This document shows positions 1 to 6,658 of a stretch of DNA of 7,425 bases, piece by piece (the first letter of the stretch is position 1; each line of letters opens with the position of its first letter). Source of the stretch: Clostridia bacterium (GTDB lineage: Bacteria; Bacillota_E; SLMV01; PUMD01); contig SKXF01000253.1 of assembly GCA_007128555.1 (NCBI GenBank), forward strand, positions 1 through 7,425. The letters run 5' to 3'. A program made the position numbers and the translations under genes. The notes beneath the pieces were generated by a model. That model searched no databases. It saw only the letters and a program-made list of their open reading frames with translations, and was not told the origin of the DNA.

Positions 1-1
1 G

Positions 2-55
2 GAAAACCAGAGGATGAAGGATCGCCTCAGCAGGTTGACCATGGAAACCGAATGA
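2..55 (+). CDS. C-terminal end of an unidentified protein (partial)
   Basis: Reading from base 2, 17 sense codons lead to a TGA at 53-55. They encode ENQRMKDRLSRLTMETE, a charged, helix-prone tail. The reading is supported by a hairpin 10 bases after the stop that resembles a terminator. Frame 1 is also open here (to about base 135) but gives an Arg/Ser/Gly-rich peptide typical of non-coding GC-rich DNA. Too little is visible to name the protein. The call rests on composition and the following hairpin, so confidence is moderate. Confidence 0.5.
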   Translation, partial: ENQRMKDRLSRLTMETE

Positions 56-64
56 ACACTTCCT

Positions 65-89
65 CCCGACGCCCAGGTCGGGCTCTTTC
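65..89 (+). terminator. Short rho-independent-like terminator after the left-edge gene
   Basis: CCCGAC (65-70) pairs perfectly with GTCGGG (77-82) around a 6-base loop, followed by the pyrimidine tract CTCTTTC (83-89). The stem is short and the tract is not pure T, so it is a weak example. Its position just after the TGA at 53-55 is what a terminator of that gene would show. Confidence 0.5.
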
Positions 90-607
90 GAGAGAACGCC
101 TGCGCACGGGATTGGGTCTGACAAGGGGGATGTGATCGGCGGCTCCTTTTTAACCCAGCGATCGTCCAACCTGTCTCCATCCTGTCTGGGGCACCGCGTG
201 TACTGGTGTTGCGCACCTGGCGTGTCGAGGGAGTCCTAACCTAATCGGTGCAATGTGGTCTTCAGGGAATCATCCGGGGAGATGGGTGAGGGCGTGGTAG
301 AGGTTCCTCGGACCGGATGGGCCAGATCGCCCTGAGACAATGCTACATTGCCACATCCGTGGTCCAGGGGAGCGTCTCTTGGAGAAAGTCCTCCCGTGGG
401 AGCTCAAACGGGGAACGCGCAGCTAGCCTCGCAGAGTTCTGGATCGAGATCGGGCTTTGACAATAGAACACCCGCCGATGACTCAAGGGAACAACTGCCC
501 AACGCGAAAAGAGCACACACGCTGGAGTCATCCCAAGAGCCAGGCGGCGGGGTGGCGTTCTGACGTTGCCCATTCACAACCCGGCGAAAGGACGAACGAC
601 CGAAGGC
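83..607. other. Gene-free stretch between the left-edge gene and the RDD gene
   Basis: About 520 bases without a convincing gene. Open frames of 61-76 codons exist on both strands (for example 348-563 plus and 343-573 minus). They overlap one another and translate to Pro/Arg/Ser-rich peptides with no domain-like pattern, and I see no matching ribosome binding site. A TTGACA stands at 457-462, but no -10 box lies 16-18 bases downstream. No clear hairpin terminator follows the RDD stop at 608-610 on the minus strand. Confidence 0.6.
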
Positions 608-1057
608 TTATGAATCCGCGGTCTTCGCCTCGGTCTCAATAACCTGAGTCTCGGCGAATTTATCGCCAAGCCGTCGCCCTGATTCATCGGTTAGCACCAG
701 TACGAGCTCAATGATCCCTAGTATAATGGCTAGAATGCCGCCGATGATCCAGCCGATCACTGGGATGATCATAATAACGCTGCCGATCGCCAGGGGGATG
801 TTGCGCTTGATCGAGATCACCCAATCAACATCCGTTTCCGGACCCAGTACCTCAACCTGGAGGCCCATCACCTTCTTGCCAATGCTTCGGTTCCTGAAAT
901 CCTCATTTTGGGTCAACTCGTAGACGACGGCGTCCTTGGTCAGCATGTATGCAGAACCAATCAGTGCCCCGATAAAGGGGATGAACGAAGGGATGTAGGA
1001 AATCGCGCCGTCTATCACCGCTGCGACGAGTCTCTTCATAAGATCAGCCTTAGGCAT
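608..1057 (-). CDS. RDD-family small integral membrane protein
   Basis: This 149-residue protein matches the RDD family (PF06271) in layout. The N-terminal helix carries Arg9 and Asp16 (KRLVAAVIDGAIS). The family-typical SIGKKVMGLQV block lies at residues 58-68. A long hydrophobic region at about 86-123 can form two membrane helices, and the closing motif RRLGDKFAETQVI is at 128-140. A first hydrophobic stretch spans about 9-38. The chosen ATG has an excellent Shine-Dalgarno, AAAGGAGGT, on the minus strand at 1065-1073, 7 bases upstream. The open frame extends to 1234, but the extra 59 residues are Arg-rich and unlike the family. RDD proteins are membrane proteins of mostly unclear function, and some have been linked to ion transport or stress. 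No neighbour suggests a role, and the gene appears to be transcribed alone. Confidence 0.88.
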   Translation of the reverse strand: MPKADLMKRLVAAVIDGAISYIPSFIPFIGALIGSAYMLTKDAVVYELTQNEDFRNRSIGKKVMGLQVEVLGPETDVDWVISIKRNIPLAIGSVIMIIPVIGWIIGGILAIILGIIELVLVLTDESGRRLGDKFAETQVIETEAKTADS

Positions 1058-1064
1058 CCGTAAC

Positions 1065-1073
1065 ACCTCCTTT
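1065..1073 (-). promoter_or_regulatory. Strong Shine-Dalgarno that fixes the RDD start
   Basis: Read on the minus strand this is AAAGGAGGT, a near-complete complement to the 16S rRNA 3' end, placed 7 bases before the ATG at 1057-1055. It selects this start over the more upstream in-frame start at 1234. Confidence 0.85.
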
Positions 1074-2237
1074 CTCGGTAGAAGCCGCATCAGCCTGTCT
1101 ATTCCCGTTTGCGTGGTGCCCATCAGACACCATCCGGCACGGGTCGACAGTCTTGCAAAGCGGCTTACCGCTCGTTTTGTGTACCAACGACGGCCCACTG
1201 CAGGCGATCTATGCTGGTGTTCCCTCGGCCACATAATCCAAGGGTGCAGTTCCAGCAGAAAGCTGTGTGGTAAACACTCGCTCCTTCGAATCTCCTCACG
1301 GAGAACGCCAGGAGCACGTGGAGGGGGTCACCGGGTTCGAAATCCGACAATCCCAAGTGGGTCGTTCCTAAAGGGAGTTCGATGTCATGGTAGTCATATC
1401 CTGCTACGTGAACAACAGGCTGTCAAGGTTTTTTCTGGCTCGACGCATTCCGTCATCAGGTTGGGCCTGTCTTGGGGCCTCTTGGTCCATTGTCCCGGGA
1501 GATTTATGCCGATATCGTAATGCATGACCTGCTGCGGAAGGCTATACGTTGGATTGGCTGATCGCCTCGTAGATATTGATGGGGGACCGATGGGCGGTGT
1601 CCCCCGGCATGTATGCAGGAAATTTCCGGGGTAGAGTCGAAAGAGATGGTGGATGATGGTAGGAAGAAGACGGGGGAGAGGGGTCTTCTCGGTTGCATTC
1701 TACCTGTCCAGGATTTGGTATCTTTGATCCCCCGAGCGGACCGCGAAACGACTCATAGTGTTCGTAAGGCAATAGTATGGCATCTCAAGTCGTGTTGGGC
1801 CAGGTGATGCGTCGATCACAGGGATCTCCGGTTCGTGCGGGTCACAATGGCCTCGCCAGAACCTCGGAAGAAGGTTGATCGAATCTGGGGACGCGGATGC
1901 ATAAACTGAACGAGTGATCCTTGCAACGAGGACACAGGCTAAGCTGTGTGCCGGGGGGTGTGTAGCCCGCGGAGACCTCGGCCTGCCCGGCGCAATGCAG
2001 GGTCTGAGAAGCCGGATCGGATTGCACAGGAGTAAGAAAGGTCGCCGATGGAGGTGGTTCTGGGGTTCAGGCATTGAAATCGGTTGCATGCACGACCGTG
2101 ATTCAACGCCCCGGAAGATCCGTACCTACTGCGGGGAGACTCCATCGGACCCATGCAGTAACTCTGCAACCGGCTCAGTTCGCAGGGGTCAACCCGTGAA
2201 GCAGGATTGCCTTCAACACCGTATTGTGCGAGTTTAC
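1074..2237. other. Gene-free stretch of about 1.2 kb
   Basis: No believable gene was found. The longer frames (1113-1520 plus, 1700-2089 minus, 1914-2438 plus) give low-complexity or Arg/Ser/Pro/Cys-rich peptides. They conflict with each other, and the last runs well into the real gene that starts at 2257 in another frame. Small hairpins are present. TCTCC/GGAGA lies at 1291-1304, GGGGGAC/GTCCCCC at 1581-1605, and ACACAG/CTGTGT at 1932-1949. A short segment at about 1310-1350 resembles the 3' half of a tRNA but does not fold as one. I recognised no known riboswitch consensus. The stretch could hold decayed genes or unannotated RNAs; nothing in it proves either. Confidence 0.55.
1581..1605. 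repeat. G/C-rich inverted repeat in the gene-free stretch
   Basis: GGGGGAC (1581-1587) pairs perfectly with GTCCCCC (1599-1605) around an 11-base loop. No T-run follows on either side and no gene is adjacent, so a terminator role is not supported. It may be a remnant or a chance structure. Confidence 0.4.
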
Positions 2238-2256
2238 GGAAGGGAGTACGCGGAAT

Positions 2257-3516
2257 ATGAAGGAATTCACCATAGGCTCGAAAGCCCTCGAAACGGTCAA
2301 CGACTTTTTGGGCAGCTCTGCGAATCCGCTCACAGCATCACTGATGGAGGTTGTGCAGAAATACGGGAGCCCATCCGAGATCAACCGAAGTGCCAGGAAA
2401 GCCCGCCAGCTGGACCATCTCTTCGAGCAGCTGCGTGAGAGTCAGTCACCGTACCTGGCGGACCTCGAATGGCTGAGTGCCCAAAGAGACGAGGGGTCTT
2501 TCATTGACGTGGCAGACTACCGCCGAAAAGTGCTGGGGGAAGGGGCAGGGGAACAGACCTTTGCGGAGGACCGTGCCGTTACCCTGGAGATCAGTGCGCT
2601 GCAGTATTTCCCCTGGCTCGTCGCCGAGGCGAAACAGGCTGTCGCAGGGCAAGAAATCATGCCGGGTCGCTTCATAAGGGTCCGTCACATGGTAGAGCAG
2701 GAGAAGGACCAGGGAGATCTCCTCGCCGTTGCAGCGGCGATGCAGATCATTGGTGCCAGTTACGTGGAAAGTCTCGATACCAAGGGGGTCGATGGCTCCA
2801 ACGTGCACCTGGGCGGGCCCGAGACCATTACGGGCTATTTCGGAGGAATCGGCCAACCCAATGACTATGTTTACAAGTGGGTCGACGAACTCCTTTACTA
2901 CTACACTCGCTACGGCATCGAGCAGTACCTGAACATCAATCACGGCACCATCCTGGCCGGGTTAATGCTCTACAAGCTGGGCATTGATGTGTCCTTCAAG
3001 ATCTCGGTGTTCACCGGCCATGACAATCCCTTTGCCATGCTCTGGACCCTCAGCATGGCCCGGCTGTTTGCACGCGATGACGGCAGCACACCGCTGGATG
3101 GCATCAATTTCAGCAACTCTGTCAACAGCGACACCATCAAGTTGAGTTCGACGATCCGCGCAGCCCTCGGTCTCGAGGAGAACGTTCGCTTTGAACACCA
3201 CATCACCGAGGCGTATAGGAGTATCGTGCGCCAGCCCTACGACCGTCTCGATGAACTCCTGGAGGTCGCCGTTGATGTGCCAAACATAGCTGCCAAGCAC
3301 GAGGGTGGAGACCCTGCTGTCGAGGCGACTCGGGAACGTTCTTCCGACCTTCTCGATTACTTCAGGGCAAAGGATGAGATCATTGAGACCGGGGACATGG
3401 GCCACCTGGTCCGGAACTACCTCGACAAACATGATGCCGTGAACAGAACAGCCCGGAGACTGACGGAGAAGGGCCTGGCTTTCCGGGGTGCGACCAGGTT
3501 GCACCATGGATCCTAG
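2257..3516 (+). CDS. Uncharacterised 419-residue soluble protein, possible enzyme
   Basis: I do not recognise the family. The protein has no signal peptide and no membrane helix, so it is probably cytoplasmic. The first ~180 residues are mostly charged and helical. From about 184 onward there are many motif-like blocks: HLGGPETITGYFGGIG (184-199), NINHG (226-230), TGHDNPF (253-259), NFSNSVNSDT (284-293), EHHITEAY (313-320) and KHEGGDP (347-353). The regular spacing of these Asn/His/Gly/Asp-rich segments between hydrophobic stretches resembles the strand ends of an alpha/beta barrel active site, but that is inference. The ATG at 2257 is preferred because GGAAGGGAG (2238-2246) precedes it; an in-frame TTG at 2224 would add 11 residues and has no such site. 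Codon use looks orderly, so the frame is surely real. The gene stands alone on its strand and converges on the methyltransferase gene. Confidence 0.9.
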   Translation: MKEFTIGSKALETVNDFLGSSANPLTASLMEVVQKYGSPSEINRSARKARQLDHLFEQLRESQSPYLADLEWLSAQRDEGSFIDVADYRRKVLGEGAGEQTFAEDRAVTLEISALQYFPWLVAEAKQAVAGQEIMPGRFIRVRHMVEQEKDQGDLLAVAAAMQIIGASYVESLDTKGVDGSNVHLGGPETITGYFGGIGQPNDYVYKWVDELLYYYTRYGIEQYLNINHGTILAGLMLYKLGIDVSFKISVFTGHDNPFAMLWTLSMARLFARDDGSTPLDGINFSNSVNSDTIKLSSTIRAALGLEENVRFEHHITEAYRSIVRQPYDRLDELLEVAVDVPNIAAKHEGGDPAVEATRERSSDLLDYFRAKDEIIETGDMGHLVRNYLDKHDAVNRTARRLTEKGLAFRGATRLHHGS

Positions 3517-3525
3517 GTAGGCAGG

Positions 3526-3539
3526 ATGCCCACGGGCAT
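3526..3539. repeat. Small inverted repeat just after the 419-residue gene
   Basis: ATGCCC (3526-3531) and GGGCAT (3534-3539) are perfectly complementary with two bases between them, giving a tight hairpin 9 bases after the TAG. There is no T-run. It may act together with the larger hairpin at 3554-3590 in ending or protecting the transcript. Confidence 0.45.
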
Positions 3540-3553
3540 TGGCTCTGAACCAT

Positions 3554-3590
3554 GACGACCCCCGCACGTTCTCATCTTGCGGGGGTCGTC
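3554..3590 (+). terminator. 13-bp perfect hairpin between convergent genes, probable terminator
   Basis: The arm GACGACCCCCGCA (3554-3566) pairs without mismatch with TGCGGGGGTCGTC (3578-3590) across an 11-base loop. It begins 37 bases after the stop of the 419-residue gene and lies 164 bases beyond the stop of the oppositely oriented methyltransferase gene. Its place and stability suit a transcription terminator or an RNA 3'-end stabiliser. Neither side has the T-run of a canonical intrinsic terminator, so the mechanism is uncertain. The symmetric stem could serve transcripts from both directions. Confidence 0.6.
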
Positions 3591-3754
3591 GCGTGTCGAG
3601 CTACGTGGTGTGAGACGTGAGTCCTTACAGGCGACTCCAGTTGAGGCATCCATCACGCGTTGGCAGCATGCCTTCCACGAACGATGTCATGCCAGGACAC
3701 AACGGATGCATCGCGGTGATAGGTCGTATCACACGCAGGGAAAGCCAGGGCGTG

Positions 3755-4546
3755 TCAGTGCCTCACTGTAGCCTTCAGGCTGAAGGTGAAGGGGAAACGA
3801 CCGGCGAAATGAGGATACAGGAACAATCCCTTCTCCATCTTCTTCATCCCGTCCAGGTCATAGAACAGGACGTCGTATTCGTTGAAGAACTCCACGTACA
3901 GTCCAGCTGCGGTCAAAGAGTTGATGATATCGCTGATCGTGTGCACCCAGAAGAAATTTTCGCCTTCCCTGCTCTCAGAGGCATAACCCCCTATGTGGGT
4001 ATCTCGGTCCGGCTCCCGGCCGAAGTATGGGTACTTGATCTCCAGCACGTTCTCCCTCATTTTCTCCTCGGAAAACGCGAGCTGGCAGGGATGGGAGTCA
4101 AAGACGTAAAGGAAACCGTCCTCGTTGAGAAGGTGCCTGATGGTACGCCCCCATTGCCCCAGCTCCGGCAGCCAGCCCAGGGCTCCCTCGGAGGTGAACA
4201 CGATGTCATACGTCTCATGGTGGACGTCCATCAGCGTCAGGATATCTGATTCGATGAAATCGGCATCGGGTGTCCCGGATTCGCGGGCAAGTTTCCTGGC
4301 ATAGTGGATGTTGGCGGGCACCAGGTCAACTCCGGTGACCTCCGCTCCCAGTCGGGCGAGGGACACCGTGTCGGCGCCCGTATTGCACTGAAGATGTATG
4401 AGGCTCTTGCCAGAAACATCGCCCAGTTCGCGGGTGACGATGCTGTTGAGAAGGGAGTGTTCTTCGTTCAGCCTCCTGCCAAAATACTCGTAGTGATCCT
4501 GGGCCACCAGGGCCCAGGATCTCTTGTTGACCTCTATCTCCTTCAT
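3755..4546 (-). CDS. Class I SAM-dependent methyltransferase, substrate unknown
   Basis: This 263-residue protein transfers a methyl group from S-adenosylmethionine to an unknown acceptor, probably in the cytoplasm. The SAM-binding motif I is LIHLQCNTGADTVSLA (49-64). This is the HLQCNTG variant of the usual GxGxG loop, seen in a well-populated group of bacterial methyltransferases. GVD follows at 72-74 at the end of strand 2, then an acidic motif II around Asp101, motif IV YDIVFTSEGALGWLPEL (113-129), and LLNEDGFLYVFDSHP (139-153) after it. The C-terminal part ends in RFPFTFSLKA (250-259). The ATG at 4546 is chosen because GGAGAG (4553-4558, minus strand) sits 6 bases upstream; the in-frame start at 4564 would place that site inside the gene. 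It lies 296 bases downstream of the nitrilase gene on the same strand and probably has its own promoter. Confidence 0.9.
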   Translation of the reverse strand: MKEIEVNKRSWALVAQDHYEYFGRRLNEEHSLLNSIVTRELGDVSGKSLIHLQCNTGADTVSLARLGAEVTGVDLVPANIHYARKLARESGTPDADFIESDILTLMDVHHETYDIVFTSEGALGWLPELGQWGRTIRHLLNEDGFLYVFDSHPCQLAFSEEKMRENVLEIKYPYFGREPDRDTHIGGYASESREGENFFWVHTISDIINSLTAAGLYVEFFNEYDVLFYDLDGMKKMEKGLFLYPHFAGRFPFTFSLKATVRH

Positions 4547-4711
4547 ATTGATCTCTCCGTTCACCGGTGTTGGGAGGTTGTCCCGGGGGCGGGCCAGCGC
4601 CGTCCATTTATGATCTCGTTGCTGATGGGACGTCTCGAACCTAACCGGAACGTTGCTGTTGGCCGTGCCCTGTTCCGAGGATCCGACACCACATCCTGTC
4701 TCGACTCACTT

Positions 4712-4745
4712 AGCATAACAGGGTTGCAACCGTGCCGGAAGACCC
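4712..4745 (-). promoter_or_regulatory. Possible methyltransferase promoter with a palindrome in its spacer
   Basis: On the minus strand there is an extended -10-like TGTTATGCT (hexamer TATGCT at 4712-4717). A weak -35 candidate TTCCGG lies 17 bases upstream (4735-4740). Between them is GGTTGCAACC (4722-4731), a perfect 10-bp palindrome that could be a regulator's operator. The transcript would have a leader of about 160 bases. The -35 match is poor, so this is tentative. Confidence 0.28.
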
Positions 4746-4842
4746 GGTTCCAACGAGGTAAGGCCGATTAGGCAGCGGATATCGCACCGGATGCCTGCCA
4801 GTTGAAGGTTCCGGGATCAAAGGAGATGTCATTGCGTTGTCG

Positions 4843-5652
4843 CTACTCCCTGAACTCGCGGATCCGGATCTGCCCGGAGGAGTACCGGCGCATCTGTTCA
4901 CCCAGGTCCGCCCCGAGCTGCCGGGGGCTTCCTGGCCTGGAGAAGGAAAGATCCGCCCAGAGTAGGGCCTCCTCGCCCCCGGCCTGGTTCAGGATATCGC
5001 CCGAGGGGGCGATGATCCGGCTCTCGCCGCGGAAGCTCTCCTTGCCCTCCGGGCCTTCTTCCACCCCAATTCTGTTTGCGGTAATCACCGCACTCACATT
5101 CTCTACGGCCCTGGCCCGGGCAACATCCAGGGTCATGGACCCGCCAAAGTTAGCGGGATGGCAGATCAATTGCACACCCAGCCGCAGGTATTGCCGGGTC
5201 AGTTCGGGAAACCACAGATCGTAGCAGATGGCCAGACCCACTCGTATCCCGCCCAGCGAGAAAACGCTCCCCCTATTTCCCGGGGCAAAAATCCCTGTTT
5301 CCAGGCCGGTCAGGTGGATTTTCCGGTGATGACCCATGTATCCATTGGGGCCCACAACGACCGCAGAGTTGTAGGCTCGGTCACGTCCGGTTTCTGCAAG
5401 TCCCGCGACGATATAGGCCTGGTGCCCCTTGGCCAGTCTTGCAAGAAACTGGGTGGTGGGGCCATCGGGGATGGGTTCGCTCAACTGCAGGGCTTCTTCT
5501 GGCCCAGCGAAGAAATACCCCGTCGTAAAGAGCTCGGGCAGGACGAGGAGGTCGAAGGCCTCTCCCCTCAGGGCATTTTCCACTGCGATTGTATTTTCTT
5601 CAATCTGTCCAAACCGGCAATCAAACTGGTACAGGCCTGCACGCACTAACAT
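4843..5652 (-). CDS. Nitrilase-superfamily carbon-nitrogen hydrolase
   Basis: This 269-residue enzyme hydrolyses a non-peptide C-N bond, most likely in an amide, carbamoyl compound or nitrile. The full CN_hydrolase domain (PF00795) is present with its triad: Glu40 in LLVLPELFTTGY, Lys111 in HHRKIHL, and the nucleophile Cys143 in LAICYDLWFPE. The extra conserved Glu118 and the NR pair (193-194) are also visible. The length is normal for a single-domain member, and it has no signal peptide or NAD-synthetase fusion, so it is cytoplasmic. The ATG at 5652 starts the protein exactly at the usual first strand (VRAGLYQFD). GAGAGGG lies 5 bases upstream; an in-frame start at 5697 would add 15 residues unlike the family. 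The gene follows the metallopeptidase gene by 54 bases on the same strand. The substrate cannot be told; N-carbamoyl-amine or omega-amide hydrolysis are possibilities. Confidence 0.93.
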   Translation of the reverse strand: MLVRAGLYQFDCRFGQIEENTIAVENALRGEAFDLLVLPELFTTGYFFAGPEEALQLSEPIPDGPTTQFLARLAKGHQAYIVAGLAETGRDRAYNSAVVVGPNGYMGHHRKIHLTGLETGIFAPGNRGSVFSLGGIRVGLAICYDLWFPELTRQYLRLGVQLICHPANFGGSMTLDVARARAVENVSAVITANRIGVEEGPEGKESFRGESRIIAPSGDILNQAGGEEALLWADLSFSRPGSPRQLGADLGEQMRRYSSGQIRIREFRE

Positions 5653-5706
5653 CAACCCTCTCTCATGGTCCTGGCACCTGCAAGTTGGCCCGTCCAACCG
5701 CCTGCC

Positions 5707-6600
5707 CTACTCACCTGCCAGCCTGACAAATCCTTCACTGCCATCCAGGATCGTAGCATGCAGCCCCCTGAGACCGTAGAGCTGGTGGATCCTCTGTGCA
5801 AACCGGCAGCCCACCAGGTGAAACAACTTGTGCTGGTCTCCGAACAGGGTCAGCTGGTGGATTACCGTTTCAGGGTCCACTTCATCGGGCAGGTCATCGA
5901 GGCCCCTGTACAGCTGCCAGAATCGGGCTTCAAGGTCCGCCATGGCTGTGTCGTCCTGCAGGGTGACGTAGTCGGGAAAAGCGTCAAGGGTCTCGTCCTG
6001 TTGGCGCAGCCGCCACGGAGCGTAGGTGCCCAGCCCTTCCAGGTGGACAAGCCCCTGCACAAGGTCACGTAGAGCTTCGCGCGACCGTATGTCGCGGATC
6101 CTGGGAAGGTCATGGTACGCGAGAAATCCCACGTGGTGCAGCTCGTGGATGATGAAGTACTCAACGTGGCGCGGGTTCTCCATGAGGTACGGGTGCGCGA
6201 GATTCACCGATGCGGACCACCGATCCGACACAACACCCACATCATAGCCGAGGGTGAAGTAGAGGGTCGCCCGGGAGAACCTGTGTGCTTCGGGCAGCAT
6301 TCTCACGAGTTCCGTGGTCCACCTGTCCCTGTTCCGGACGGATTCACGAGCCGCCCTGATGGCCCGGCGGATCCCTGGGAGCAGCTCGGGGCGGCCTTTC
6401 ACGGGCTCGAGTAGTTGGGCCACGAGTGCTGGCCCTTCTGGTACGTGTTGAATACCGAAACGGTCCATATGGCGCCTGAGGTGATCGATGGCGGGCAGCC
6501 AACCGAGCCTGTTCAGCGCACAGCTCACCCTGCCTGATTCCAGGGTCTCCAGAGCCCCGTTGACATAGCGGAAATCAAAACCGATGTCTTCCCCTCGCAC
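5707..6600 (-). CDS. Putative zinc metallopeptidase with HEXXH motif
   Basis: This 297-residue protein carries IHELHHVGF (151-159), in which His152, Glu153 and His156 form an HEXXH zinc site. VHLEGLGTYA (185-194) supplies Glu188 as the likely third ligand, 32 residues after the motif, the gluzincin arrangement. The pattern of an HExxH helix followed by an EGLGxY-type helix resembles the uncharacterised predicted Zn-protease families such as DUF2268 or DUF5700; I cannot say which. There is no signal peptide or membrane helix, so a cytoplasmic role is likely. The start is a GTG at 6600 with GGGGAG 9 bases upstream (6610-6615, minus strand), and no other in-frame start appears before residue 45. 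It is the first gene of a likely two-gene operon with the nitrilase. Proteolytic activity is inferred from the motif only. Confidence 0.85.
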   Translation of the reverse strand: MRGEDIGFDFRYVNGALETLESGRVSCALNRLGWLPAIDHLRRHMDRFGIQHVPEGPALVAQLLEPVKGRPELLPGIRRAIRAARESVRNRDRWTTELVRMLPEAHRFSRATLYFTLGYDVGVVSDRWSASVNLAHPYLMENPRHVEYFIIHELHHVGFLAYHDLPRIRDIRSREALRDLVQGLVHLEGLGTYAPWRLRQQDETLDAFPDYVTLQDDTAMADLEARFWQLYRGLDDLPDEVDPETVIHQLTLFGDQHKLFHLVGCRFAQRIHQLYGLRGLHATILDGSEGFVRLAGE

Positions 6601-6629
6601 ACCCGATCACTCCCCAATAGGTTTGCTCA

Positions 6630-6658
6630 ATCATATCATCGAGCAGCGCCGGTGTACG
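6630..6658 (-). promoter_or_regulatory. Possible promoter of the peptidase-nitrilase operon
   Basis: On the minus strand TATGAT (6630-6635) matches the -10 consensus at 5 of 6 positions. CGTACA lies 17 bases upstream (6653-6658) and matches the -35 at only 3 of 6. Transcription would start near 6623, leaving a leader of about 22 bases that includes the GGGGAG ribosome site. Confidence 0.35.

Noticed and set aside
457..490. TTGACA box suggesting a promoter
   Set aside because: No -10-like hexamer at 16-18 bases and no gene follows on that strand.
1058..1234. 59-residue N-terminal extension of the RDD protein
   Set aside because: Arg-rich and outside the family pattern; the very strong Shine-Dalgarno at 1065-1073 would be internal.
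1113..1520. 135-codon plus-strand frame in the gene-free stretch
   Set aside because: Arg/Ser/Gly/Cys-rich peptide with no domain-like pattern, and its start lies within the region just upstream of the RDD gene on the other strand.
944..1619. Shared 12-mer GCATGTATGCAG near 943 and 1608
   Set aside because: Short, partly self-complementary and without similarity in the flanks; likely coincidence.
1700..2089. 129-codon minus-strand frame
   Set aside because: Pro/Arg/Ser-rich translation, no ribosome binding site recognised, conflicts with other frames, no recognisable motif.
2224..2256. TTG start for the 419-residue gene, 11 codons upstream
   Set aside because: The ATG at 2257 has the purine-rich site at the right distance; the TTG does not, and its extra residues look unstructured.
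1914..2438. 174-codon plus-strand frame
   Set aside because: It overlaps the start of the convincing gene at 2257 by about 180 bases in another frame, and its translation is low-quality and Arg/Gly-rich.
2446..3567. Long minus-strand frames of 165 and 201 codons opposite the 419-residue gene
   Set aside because: They are shadows of the plus-strand gene; the plus frame has the ribosome site and the structured protein pattern.
3617..4249. 210-codon plus-strand frame
   Set aside because: Antisense to the methyltransferase, whose motifs and start are clear; an effect of GC-rich codon structure.
5158..5649. 163-codon plus-strand frame
   Set aside because: Antisense to the nitrilase gene, which has an intact catalytic triad.
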